Assembly (NCBI GenBank): GCA_016342685.1
Contig: JAEINU010000001.1
Span: 186,001-250,000 of the forward strand
Direction: 5' to 3'
From: Bacteroidales bacterium
GTDB taxonomy: Bacteria; Bacteroidota; Bacteroidia; Bacteroidales; UBA12077
Length of the DNA stretch: 64,000 bases
The notes beneath the pieces are model-generated. The model saw only the letters and a program-made list of their open reading frames with translations, did not search any database and had not been told where the DNA came from. Numbering within the stretch: the stretch's first letter is position 1; each line of letters starts with the position of its first letter. Of the stretch, positions 19,016 through 28,152 are shown in pieces. Made by a program: the position numbers and the translations under genes.

Positions 19016-20095
19016 ATGACATTTTTATTACAAGATTTAAATACCAGATCAAATTTCGTGTCTGGAAAATTAATTGTTTTGCTTTTCTTAGTATTTGTAT
19101 CAATAGCTGGATATGGTCAGAATTCATGTGCAGAAAAGTTAGAAGAAGCAGAAAAATATTATGAATCAGGCCAAATCGATAATGTAGAGCCGCTTCTTAA
19201 CGATTGTTTAGAAGATGGTTTCACCAAAGAAGAGAAAGCGCGTGCGTATCGATTACTGACTTTATGTAAGTTATATTACAATCAGGATGAAGAGGCGAAA
19301 AAGTCATTTCTAGAGTTGTTAAAAGTCGACAAAGAGTATAAAATAAAGGAATCAGATCCATCAGAGTTTGTTAATTTATATAAAGATTTTAGAACTTTCC
19401 CTGTGGTAATTGTAGGGGTGAAATATGGTATGGGATTATTGGGATTATATGGACTCGAAAATTATAATGATATTAATAGTCTTGAGTCAAATTCAGAGTA
19501 TGAAACGAATATGACACATAGCTTCGGACTAAGTTTCGAAACACCTATTTTTAAGCAGTTATCCGTATCGTATGAGTTCTATTATTATATGTATTCTTAT
19601 GCGTTTACAGATACTATTTTAGATTACGCAGCAATAAAACTAAACGAATCAGTTTCATCAATTGATATTCCTATTTTATTACAATGGAATTTCCTAAAAA
19701 ATGATTTTGTACCGTATGCAAACATAGGAATGTCTTTTAATTATTTATTGTCAGCCAAAACAGATATTGCAAGGAATGATAAGGAAGGAGTTGAATACAG
19801 ACCAGGAATTACCTTAAGCGATATGGATTTAACAGAATATCGTAATAGTTTTAATTATGCTATTACGGCAGGTCTTGGTTTTCGATGGAAAAACCTCATT
19901 GGTCCTGGGTATTTAACCTGCGATATTCGTTATTCAAGATATTTGAATAATTATGTGAAACCCGAAAGCAGAGCCGAAGATTCAGAGATGCTTTATACTG
20001 GACTTACAACAGATAATGTATTTAAAATGCAAAATATGCAATTTTTAATTGGCTATAAACTACCATTTTATAAACCAAAACATAAGGGTAAATAG
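19016..20095 (+). CDS. Outer-membrane protein: TPR-like N-terminus plus PorT/OmpW-like beta-barrel
   Basis: A 359-aa protein with a signal segment (residues ~18-35, VLLFLVFVSIAGYGQ). Residues ~38-125 are helical and TPR-like (EKLEEAEKYYESGQIDNVEPLLNDC, YRLLTLCKLYYNQDEEAKKSF). The remaining ~235 residues alternate as beta-strands typical of an outer-membrane barrel and end in FLIGYKLPFY. It begins 16 bp after the nSTAND-WD40 gene, so the two are very likely co-transcribed and may act as an inner-to-outer membrane pair. Similar TPR-barrel proteins accompany nSTAND genes in Bacteroidota; the specific function is unknown to me. The 290 bp downstream hold nothing recognisable. Confidence 0.75.
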   Translation: MTFLLQDLNTRSNFVSGKLIVLLFLVFVSIAGYGQNSCAEKLEEAEKYYESGQIDNVEPLLNDCLEDGFTKEEKARAYRLLTLCKLYYNQDEEAKKSFLELLKVDKEYKIKESDPSEFVNLYKDFRTFPVVIVGVKYGMGLLGLYGLENYNDINSLESNSEYETNMTHSFGLSFETPIFKQLSVSYEFYYYMYSYAFTDTILDYAAIKLNESVSSIDIPILLQWNFLKNDFVPYANIGMSFNYLLSAKTDIARNDKEGVEYRPGITLSDMDLTEYRNSFNYAITAGLGFRWKNLIGPGYLTCDIRYSRYLNNYVKPESRAEDSEMLYTGLTTDNVFKMQNMQFLIGYKLPFYKPKHKGK

Positions 20096-20385
20096 GTCTT
20101 TATTCGATGTTTCACAATTTCAAGAACGAAGTAATTTATTGTTCAGATTAAAATCAGATAAGTAATAGATAAAGTTTATTGTATTTTACAAAAGACGATT
20201 TGTGATTAGATGGAAATGAAATATTGTTATTCAATTGCAATCGAACGTCTTTAAGAAGATGAATATAGATAACGTTAACTGGTTGAATATCAAAATGAAG
20301 AAGAATGCTTCATTTATGATTATTTTGAATTTATTTAGAAAGAATTTGATTTCATCAAGAGGAGAAAAATAGTAATTGATAAACA

Positions 20386-23300
20386 CTAAATATATTCAAC
20401 CTGAGTCTTAATATACTCTCTTTCGTTTTTCATGATATCTTCGTAGATGGCGATCTTTTGCTGCGATGTATTTTCTATTATAGAAAATGGGATTTCATCA
20501 TAAAAGCTTAAGTTATCGGCAAATTCAGAAGGATCAATTTTGTATATCTGAACATCTGTATCTGCAACTAATTTGATTATTGCATCATAATCAATTAATA
20601 AATCGAGTGTGCTAAGCAAGGTGTCTTTTTCAAAACATTTTACAAAAACATCATTAATAAAAAGATTGACTTTACCTGCATAAATAATATAATGGTAATT
20701 CGAAATATCCAAATTATCGATGTTTTCAATTTCTTCGCCTGCTTCAAATTGTAAAGGAGTAACTGTATCAGTTAGGTATTTCAAAATTTCTCCTGGAATA
20801 ATAGAGAATTCTTCAATTCCTTTTAAATATTTGATAATCTCAAATTTTAATGTTGGCATTCCAATTTTATTCTTTTCCTTACTATTCTCAATAGCTTGGA
20901 TAGCAGTTTTGCTAACGATATTCGTGTATTCTTTGTCGAATATCTCTTTGTTTTTAAAATAAGCATCTTTTTCAATTGAAAAAACACTTAATGCCGATAA
21001 TTCTGCTAACATAGGATCTGGATTTACCATATTAGCAAGCAGTATCGATAGATTATCTTCTTTATTAATCGTTGATATCTCCATAATAGCACAAGCCTTA
21101 GTCCATGGATTTATCCACTTATAATCTCTTTGTATTATATCGTAAAGAATATCTTCATATTGCATTTTTTCAGTTGTGAATATGGTTTGCATTCTTTTCA
21201 ATCTTTCTTCGTTCGACATAGGGCGAATAAGAGGCAAAACCATTGGTTTCATTTCATCTTTTATTATAACCGATGCCAATTCAAGGGCAAAACTTACTTT
21301 TTCGTAATTATTGCTCCAGAGGTTCTTTCTAATAAGTTCAACAGATCCTGGATTGTATAATAAAGCTAATAAATTAAAAAGACTTTTATAATTATATTCT
21401 ATTTCTACTTTAATGGCGTCTAGAAGAATCTCAGAAGCAAAATATTTATCTAAATCAATGAATAAGGCAGTATTCCAAACAATGTATTTGCATACCTCTT
21501 CAAGTTCATGTTTTATTATCATCGCTTTCTTTTCAGGAAGCTGAATATTGCACTTGCTTAGAGCTTCTAATGCCGCCGAAATTATATTTTGATTTGTGTA
21601 ATTTAATTTTTTAAGAAGGTATTCAACTGCTTTTTCACTGGCAATATCGCCCATTAATCGAACTATTTTTATTTGAACTTTTTCACTTTGTCCTGTTTGA
21701 TAAAAGGTATCTTCAAGTATGTCAATAGATTCATTGTCAATATTTAAAAGAGCAGAATATGCTGCGTTACTTAATTCTGCTATTCCTAATTTTTCAATAA
21801 CTGATTTTATTGTTTCAGAGTTATTTATTCCCGACGACGAGATAATGGCATTTTTTGCGACAGGTAGTTTAGGATCTCTAACTAATCGGGCAAGTATTTC
21901 AGCTTGTTGCTCTTTTGGTGCATAATTTGCTAATATACCTCCATAAACTCGCTCAATATCTTTTTTCGAAATCGATAACTGAGGAATATAATATGTTTTT
22001 TGCATTTTGGTTTTAAGCTCCTCAAATTTAAACAATAACTGTTCAATTTTATCCCGGTTAGGAGACGATGGGAAATGTTTTGTTTTCGAGATTTTAAGCA
22101 TCTCCTCATGAATTTCTAATAAATAGAGTTTAATCGCATTTATTAGACCTGCACGTTGAGTAAAAACATCTTCAGATGAGGTTAACTGTCCAAAAAACTT
22201 CTTCGATTCTACGGGATTAATTAAATATAAAAGATTTACAATTCTCACAATTTTAATACCCGAGAACTCTTTAATTTTCTGCATTGTATTATATACAAAT
22301 GACTTTTTAGTGATTTCGGTCTTTTCTTCAATGTCTAACCTTTTATGCAATGCTGTTTTGTAATTATTATAAACGATAAATCGATTAATCAATAATAGGA
22401 TTGCAGCAACGATGGCAATCATTATAATATAACCACTCTCGTTATTGAAATTGAATCTTGTTATAAAGTATTTTCCAACTAAAGAAGAAGCTCCAATTCC
22501 AAGTAGAAACCCTAGGAAAGTACTCTTAATATAAAAATCATTCTGATTTTTTGTTTCAAGGGGTAAATACAGTGAGTTAATTACAGGATAAAATAAATTA
22601 ACAAATGAAAAGTGCGAGAAAACAACAAAAAGTGAAGCGGCTATTGGAATAAAAAAGTAAAACTCATTTCCTTCCGTAATTTTTAAATAGAAAGTGTTTA
22701 TCGATAACATTACACAAAAAACCAATACGACAATTGGCATAATAATTAAGTGGATTTTTACCCCAAATGAATAATAGGCCTTTTCTTTAAAAAAAAGTTC
22801 ATATAATGCACTTGTAATCGAAAAAATAACAGCGGTTATCGAAAAAAGATTTAATAACTGAAACGAAGTGTGGTTTCTGGAAATATTTATTTCTACAAAA
22901 AGACTATAAACAATAACCATTGCAAATGCAGCTAATGCTGTTATTACAAGAATTGTCGTAAAGTATTTCCTTGTTAATAGTTTAAATATATTTTGCTTAA
23001 CCTTAATTTCCTGGATGCTATCAAGAATATCATTTGCATTTTTATTTTTTCTAAAAACAACAAACATGAATATGGCACTTAAAAGGATCGATCCAATCGC
23101 TAGATAATGAATATTCTGGAAATTGCTTATACCAATTTTGTAATAATGTAAGAAGATGATTAATAGAAAGCTTGCACTTAGTATTCCCAAATTGCTTGCT
23201 ACATTTGAAGCTTTCTCTAGTTTTTTAATTTCTCCATTACCAATTCGTACTAAAAGACCTCTTATTGTGAGAATTAACAATAAGTTTGAAGAAATACTTA

Positions 23301-23610
23301 TACCAACAATGTAAAACAGATTTACAGGAATTCCAATATTTAGAAAGCTGAGATACGAATAAACAAGCAATCCCAAAATAACCAAGTATGTGTATAAGGT
23401 TGCTATACCAAATCTAAAAGATCGTTGAAGATAATTGAAAATGAGAATAGTTATTAAACCAGACATACTTGCATAACCAAAAGCAAGAGCAATTTCTTGC
23501 ATAGAATTATGAATTTCAAAAAAATCAGCATATAAATTAAGATCAAAGATCACTTTTCCAAGTAATAAGAAAAATGTTGAAATAAATATTTTGGATTGAT
23601 TTGTTTTCAT
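20386..23610 (-). CDS. Fusion protein: 12-helix MFS/nucleotide-translocase-like domain, HEAT repeats, cyclic-nucleotide-binding-like domain
   Basis: A 1074-aa protein. Residues 1-~415 contain about twelve hydrophobic helices resembling MFS or Npt1/Npt2-type ATP/ADP translocases. Residues ~430-900 are helical HEAT/armadillo-like repeats (VQIKIVRLMGDIASEKAVEYLLKKL, NQNIISAALEALSKCNI). The C-terminal ~930-1040 looks like a cupin/cNMP-binding fold (PLQFEAGEEIENID, YHYIIYAGKVNLFIND). It could be a transporter gated by a cytoplasmic sensor, but no substrate can be assigned. It lies 116 bp downstream of a small secreted-protein gene on the same strand. Confidence 0.7.
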   Translation of the reverse strand: MKTNQSKIFISTFFLLLGKVIFDLNLYADFFEIHNSMQEIALAFGYASMSGLITILIFNYLQRSFRFGIATLYTYLVILGLLVYSYLSFLNIGIPVNLFYIVGISISSNLLLILTIRGLLVRIGNGEIKKLEKASNVASNLGILSASFLLIIFLHYYKIGISNFQNIHYLAIGSILLSAIFMFVVFRKNKNANDILDSIQEIKVKQNIFKLLTRKYFTTILVITALAAFAMVIVYSLFVEINISRNHTSFQLLNLFSITAVIFSITSALYELFFKEKAYYSFGVKIHLIIMPIVVLVFCVMLSINTFYLKITEGNEFYFFIPIAASLFVVFSHFSFVNLFYPVINSLYLPLETKNQNDFYIKSTFLGFLLGIGASSLVGKYFITRFNFNNESGYIIMIAIVAAILLLINRFIVYNNYKTALHKRLDIEEKTEITKKSFVYNTMQKIKEFSGIKIVRIVNLLYLINPVESKKFFGQLTSSEDVFTQRAGLINAIKLYLLEIHEEMLKISKTKHFPSSPNRDKIEQLLFKFEELKTKMQKTYYIPQLSISKKDIERVYGGILANYAPKEQQAEILARLVRDPKLPVAKNAIISSSGINNSETIKSVIEKLGIAELSNAAYSALLNIDNESIDILEDTFYQTGQSEKVQIKIVRLMGDIASEKAVEYLLKKLNYTNQNIISAALEALSKCNIQLPEKKAMIIKHELEEVCKYIVWNTALFIDLDKYFASEILLDAIKVEIEYNYKSLFNLLALLYNPGSVELIRKNLWSNNYEKVSFALELASVIIKDEMKPMVLPLIRPMSNEERLKRMQTIFTTEKMQYEDILYDIIQRDYKWINPWTKACAIMEISTINKEDNLSILLANMVNPDPMLAELSALSVFSIEKDAYFKNKEIFDKEYTNIVSKTAIQAIENSKEKNKIGMPTLKFEIIKYLKGIEEFSIIPGEILKYLTDTVTPLQFEAGEEIENIDNLDISNYHYIIYAGKVNLFINDVFVKCFEKDTLLSTLDLLIDYDAIIKLVADTDVQIYKIDPSEFADNLSFYDEIPFSIIENTSQQKIAIYEDIMKNEREYIKTQVEYI

Positions 23611-23726
23611 TTTAGTTTTTTTCTAATCTAATAAAAAATCAGGAGCATATTTCTTGAAAAATAGTCAACTATAAAGTTTTATGGTTTTATTTTAATCTCA
23701 TTTACAACAAAATAGCTTGAGATAAG

Positions 23727-24341
23727 TTATTTTTTTTCAATTGGAATATTCTCGTTTAATTTTGTTTTTATTGTTTCTATTTTAAGTGGCTCAAGTTCTT
23801 TTTCTAATTTTTTAGCAGCAATTTCTTTAGCCTTTTCTTCATCTATTTTCCACTTAAAAAATCCCTTATTGTAAAAAGGATATTCTAAGTAAAGAAGTCC
23901 TTTAATAACTTTTCGTCCATACCTGTTGAATTTATAATAACCGTAAATATCCATATCAACAACATCTCGCTTTTTTTTAACAAGTCGAGTGTATCCAACA
24001 GAATGACTTTTAGCTATTCCTTCTTCAAAATAACTTGAAGTATAATTAATGCTTTTGTCTTTTATTGGAGGATTAATATGCATAAAAGATAGATTTTCGC
24101 CTGAACTAACAAATAAAAACCAGTTTCGTTTATATTTGAATGCATATACATTATATGGTTCACAGTTTTGTGTACTTCCATAATAACCAATATGTGCACT
24201 GTTGAAATTATTTAAATATACCTTAGCAGTGGAATCGTTAGTAGATACACTTGAAGATAACGGATTGGTTTGTGCTGATAATCTTACGGGCTGAGCAATG
24301 TAGATGATTGCAATTAAAATAATAGGCAAAAATTTTCTCAT
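23727..24341 (-). CDS. Secreted protein of unknown function
   Basis: A 204-aa protein with a clear signal peptide (MRKFLPIILIAIIYIAQPVRLSAQ). The middle region is beta-rich (NVYAFKYKRNWFLFVSSGENL), and the last ~40 residues are a charged helix (EEKAKEIAAKKLEKELEPLK). I do not recognise the family. It is the first gene of a probable two-gene unit with the transporter-HEAT fusion. It is divergent from the GH18 gene at 24664. Confidence 0.6.
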   Translation of the reverse strand: MRKFLPIILIAIIYIAQPVRLSAQTNPLSSSVSTNDSTAKVYLNNFNSAHIGYYGSTQNCEPYNVYAFKYKRNWFLFVSSGENLSFMHINPPIKDKSINYTSSYFEEGIAKSHSVGYTRLVKKKRDVVDMDIYGYYKFNRYGRKVIKGLLYLEYPFYNKGFFKWKIDEEKAKEIAAKKLEKELEPLKIETIKTKLNENIPIEKK

Positions 24342-24663
24342 ATTTTATTATTTGTGTATTCGTTACACAAATATTTTATGTAAAAAGTTAAAAAACAAGC
24401 AAAATGCAAAATTTATTTGTTTAATTAATTATTTGCAATAATAATCATTTATGAAATGCTTATTTTTATTCATTCACACGAACGGTTATTAATAAACATA
24501 GTATTTTGGACTGATTTTTCTAGTGTCAATTGCTAAAATATAAGCAAATAATACTTAAAATTATAGTAAAATTAATTTGGGCAGTTATTTTTTTTTTATT
24601 TAATTTGATATTAGTTACTGGGAAAGTTATTAAATAAAAGGGTTTTAGTTTCGATAAAAGTTT
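24342..24663. other. Divergent intergenic region, no clear element
   Basis: A 322-bp very AT-rich gap between the small secreted protein and the GH18 gene. It must hold both divergent promoters, but I found no exact TAnnTTTG box with a spaced TTG in either direction. Confidence 0.4.
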
Positions 24664-26418
24664 ATGAGAAGATTTTTGGTGTTGTTGATCTTGTTATTCG
24701 CATCTTATGGAATACAAGCACAAGAAAGTATATTCGAGGAAATAAATACAATTCTGTCAAATTCAAAAGACGATCAAAGTATCAAAGAAAAGTTTAAACA
24801 AGATAGTTTAAACAGAATTGCTTTGGATTCCTCTATTGCAAGGTTAAGAAATGATTCCTCTTTGCAAAGTTTATCAGATAATCCAAATTTTCAAGAGTTA
24901 CAGGAAGCGGATACCGTGTTATTTAGTCAAAGATTGGCTGAAGTTAAAAAACCGGTAACAGAAAAGAAGTTAAAATCAGAATTAGCTTGGTCCCAAGAGT
25001 CAAAAATTATTAATAACGTTAAGTATGAAAAGCAACATATGCTTGATACAAGTTATCAGGTGTTCGGTTGGCATCCTTACTGGAGTGGAAACGCATTTGA
25101 AAGCTATAATTTTTCGTTGCTTTCCATGGTTTCATATTTTTCCTATGAAGTAAACCCTAAAACAGGTTTCTACAATACAATTCATAATTGGAGAGAGACA
25201 GCCTTAATTGATTCTGCACAGAAACATAATTGTAAGGTTTTGCTTACTCTATCTAATTTTGGCGAAAAAAACAATAGAAAATTGCTAAAATCACCTGCAG
25301 CAAAGAAAAATTTAATTTCTACTGCAATTACATTAGTTCGAGAACGAAAGGCCGACGGTCTAACAATCGATTTTGAAAATGTTGGAAAAAAAGAAAAAAC
25401 ATTTTTTATTAATTTTATTATTGATTTAGCTACAAGCTTAAAATCCGAAAACGAAGACTACCTACTAACCGTTGCTATACCTGCTGTCGATTTCGGGAAA
25501 GTATACGATTTTAATCAAATTAATCTATACGTTGATTATTATGTAATGATGGGCTATGAGTATCATGGTTCGAATAGTAAATTGGCAGGGCCCGTATCTC
25601 CTCTCACAGGAGGTGAAAAATGGAAAGGCTTTACTCTGGAAAAATCGGTTGATGAGTATTTAGCAAATGGAATTCCAGCTAATAAATTTATTATGGGTGT
25701 TCCATATTATGGCGCAGAGTGGATAACAAAAGACCTAAAGTTTCCATCGCCAGTAAAGTCTTTCGTAAAGTATCATTCATACAGACAAGCTAAAAGTTTA
25801 TCGGGTAAAAAGATGGGCGAAATTGATGAGTCAAGTATGAGTAAATTCTATACTTACAGTGATTTATCATCAAATTACAGACAATTATGGTTTGAAGATT
25901 CGTCTACATTAGCTGCAAAATACGATTGGATCAAAGAAAAGGAAATAAAAGGAGTGGGTATATGGGCTTTAGGTTTTGACAATGGCACAGACGAGCTATG
26001 GAAGTTATTAGCCGATAAATTTGCATATACAGATAAGGAATTAAAAAAAATTCAAAAGGGTAAGCGTAGTTTCTCGATTCGGAGAATATTAGGCTTTGCA
26101 AGACGATTTGCAAAAAATCCAATGGCTATCATAAAAAGGCCAAAGGCACTAATGAGAATTTTTGGTGGTCTTACAGGTGTTAGTTTAGTTGGACTCTTTT
26201 TGGTTTTTAGGTATGGTCGTAAATTTAAAAGATTATTCAGACTTGTGCTAAAGGGAGGTGTGTCAGCAATTGTCATATTAGTAATCGCTTTGGTTCTTAT
26301 ATTTTTCAAATATTTTGATTTTAGAGAAACAATGTTTCTAATTGGAGGGTTTTTGCTTGGTGGTGCCCTATTCTTGTTTTTTACAAGAAGATACACGAGC
26401 GAAAAGGAATTACCTTAA
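24664..26418 (+). CDS. Glycoside hydrolase family 18 protein with three C-terminal transmembrane helices
   Basis: A 584-aa protein with signal peptide (MRRFLVLLILLFASYGIQAQ). Residues ~130-450 are a GH18 barrel; DGLTIDFENV (231-240) is the DxxxxDxE active site with Glu238 as proton donor, and YYVMMGYEYHG and WALGFDNG fit later barrel strands. The C-terminus has three hydrophobic helices (~500-575), so the domain is probably tethered to the inner membrane facing the periplasm. GH18 covers chitinases and peptidoglycan-active YaaH-type hydrolases. The gene ends 14 bp before the DUF4255 tail-terminator gene, so it may be the first gene of the eCIS operon. A role in particle release or envelope remodelling is inference. 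Confidence 0.85.
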   Translation: MRRFLVLLILLFASYGIQAQESIFEEINTILSNSKDDQSIKEKFKQDSLNRIALDSSIARLRNDSSLQSLSDNPNFQELQEADTVLFSQRLAEVKKPVTEKKLKSELAWSQESKIINNVKYEKQHMLDTSYQVFGWHPYWSGNAFESYNFSLLSMVSYFSYEVNPKTGFYNTIHNWRETALIDSAQKHNCKVLLTLSNFGEKNNRKLLKSPAAKKNLISTAITLVRERKADGLTIDFENVGKKEKTFFINFIIDLATSLKSENEDYLLTVAIPAVDFGKVYDFNQINLYVDYYVMMGYEYHGSNSKLAGPVSPLTGGEKWKGFTLEKSVDEYLANGIPANKFIMGVPYYGAEWITKDLKFPSPVKSFVKYHSYRQAKSLSGKKMGEIDESSMSKFYTYSDLSSNYRQLWFEDSSTLAAKYDWIKEKEIKGVGIWALGFDNGTDELWKLLADKFAYTDKELKKIQKGKRSFSIRRILGFARRFAKNPMAIIKRPKALMRIFGGLTGVSLVGLFLVFRYGRKFKRLFRLVLKGGVSAIVILVIALVLIFFKYFDFRETMFLIGGFLLGGALFLFFTRRYTSEKELP

Positions 26419-26432
26419 AAATGATGGAGTAA

Positions 26433-26978
26433 ATGATAAATAATGTGATGTCGGTTATAGCCGATAAATTAAATGAAAATTTAAATAATAGATTCTCTCA
26501 GTCTAGTGATTTAGTGGTATTATCTTCTTTAAATAATTTAGAAGATGAGAATAATACTGAAATGCAGAATAAGTTGATACTAACGATTACGAACATAGAA
26601 CAAGAACGATTGTCGCGAGTTTCTCCTTCTAGATCATCACAAAAACCAATAAATGTTTATTTATATCTATTGTTATCTTCTAATTTTCAGCACAGTAATT
26701 ACGAAGAAGGTTTAAAATTATTGTCATCAGCAATTAGTTTCTTTCAGTACTCATCAGTAATGAATCATAGCAATACTCCTGATTTAGATAATAATGTAGA
26801 AAAATTGGTTTTTGAAATGATAAACTTAAATATTCAAGAATTAAGTCAGTTATGGGGTGTGCATGGGGGTAGGTATTTGCCATCCGTTTTATATAAAACA
26901 AGAATGGTTACTATTAGTGAAGACCTTGTTGAGCAATCATTTAATATCGCTGGGTTTGGATCTGATGTGTCAATATAA
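26433..26978 (+). CDS. eCIS tail terminator/cap protein, DUF4255 (Afp16/Pvc16-like)
   Basis: A 181-aa protein with the DUF4255/Pvc16_N pattern: N-terminal helix (VMSVIADKLNENLNNRF), central LILTITNIEQERLSR, then PINVYLYLLLSSNF and a C-terminal ELSQLWGVHGGRYLPSVLYKTRMV. Members cap the end of the inner tube and sheath and stop polymerisation. It starts 14 bp after the GH18 gene and begins the structural block of the injection system. Confidence 0.9.
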   Translation: MINNVMSVIADKLNENLNNRFSQSSDLVVLSSLNNLEDENNTEMQNKLILTITNIEQERLSRVSPSRSSQKPINVYLYLLLSSNFQHSNYEEGLKLLSSAISFFQYSSVMNHSNTPDLDNNVEKLVFEMINLNIQELSQLWGVHGGRYLPSVLYKTRMVTISEDLVEQSFNIAGFGSDVSI

Positions 26979-27055
26979 GTTTTGAAAAAGAATCAACCTT
27001 GAGTTAAAACATTATTAATGAATGTGTTTTGTGAATTAATGAAATAAATTGATGA

Positions 27056-28108
27056 ATGATAAACCTTAAGTTTCAATATAAACGTCTTTTTACAATAAGG
27101 ATTAATCATAATTATTATCCCGAGGGTGTTTCAAATGATTTTTATTTTGTACCAACTCGCCGTACGGTAAAATTGATTGATAAGATGTCGATGCTAGTGA
27201 GAAGCAACGATGGGGAGATAAATGTACTGTATGACGCTTCCAGATTAGATCTTTTGCATTATAGACTTAAAAATAGTAATGTTTCTGAATCTAAGTTTTC
27301 ATTTATGATATTTACTAACAATCAGTATTTTGTAAATATTACAGATATTCCTGTAGATCTTAAGGATAAAGTATTTTATTGTTCTAATAAAAATTTGGGA
27401 ATAACAAAAGGAGGGACTTTGCATACGAACGAATTTGTTGGAGCCAAAGATTTATATGATACACTTCCACTGGAGTTAGAAAAGAACGAGGAAGGTCATA
27501 TGAATTACAAACTGACACTTCAAAATGGTGAAGATAGTGGAGCTGTTCCGGTTAATGTGCGTGATGGTTATCAGGTTGACATGGCCGAATTGTTAGATGG
27601 GAACTATAAGATTTTTGGTAACGATAAAGAATTATCTTCATTTGTTAATATTGAATCAAAAACCAAAGGGAGTCCTATAGGATTCGTTGATATTTTCCTG
27701 AATAAAAGTGTAAAACAAGAAATGTTAAATGAAATTGAAGACAATGAATTAAAAGCGTTTGATTACAGTCTTAGTTTTAATTCAAGATCTGTTTATTGGA
27801 AATATATTGTAGTTCCAACTTATTTAAAACGAGTGAAGGAACTTGCTGTTTCATGTCAAAAAGGTAAAGACAAGCTTAGTTTTAAAAGTATTGGAGAAGA
27901 AATTATTAATGACAAGAAAACAATCACATTTATTTCATCTGAACAAGTAAAATTTAAAAAGTTTTACGAATATGAAATTCAGTTGAAAAAGAAAGAAGGT
28001 GAAGGAGGAGGAAAGACCTTAATAAAAAAAATGTCTTATGCTTCATTTGATCTAATAAAACCAATAAATGAGCATGATTATATGTCAGAAATATATGTAT
28101 ATATATAA
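27056..28108 (+). CDS. eCIS-locus protein of unknown function between terminator and sheath
   Basis: A 350-aa protein starting MINLKFQYKRLFTIRINHNYY. It is rich in predicted beta-strands, has no signal peptide or membrane helix, and is charged near the end (KKKEGEGGGKTLIKKM). I do not recognise the family. Position between the DUF4255 terminator and the sheath gene, on the same strand, makes a structural role likely, for example a cap adaptor that joins terminator to sheath or tube; that role is a guess from context. Confidence 0.6.
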   Translation: MINLKFQYKRLFTIRINHNYYPEGVSNDFYFVPTRRTVKLIDKMSMLVRSNDGEINVLYDASRLDLLHYRLKNSNVSESKFSFMIFTNNQYFVNITDIPVDLKDKVFYCSNKNLGITKGGTLHTNEFVGAKDLYDTLPLELEKNEEGHMNYKLTLQNGEDSGAVPVNVRDGYQVDMAELLDGNYKIFGNDKELSSFVNIESKTKGSPIGFVDIFLNKSVKQEMLNEIEDNELKAFDYSLSFNSRSVYWKYIVVPTYLKRVKELAVSCQKGKDKLSFKSIGEEIINDKKTITFISSEQVKFKKFYEYEIQLKKKEGEGGGKTLIKKMSYASFDLIKPINEHDYMSEIYVYI

Positions 28109-28152
28109 GAGAGATTTATTTACTATTTGTTATTATTAAAATTAATTAATTT

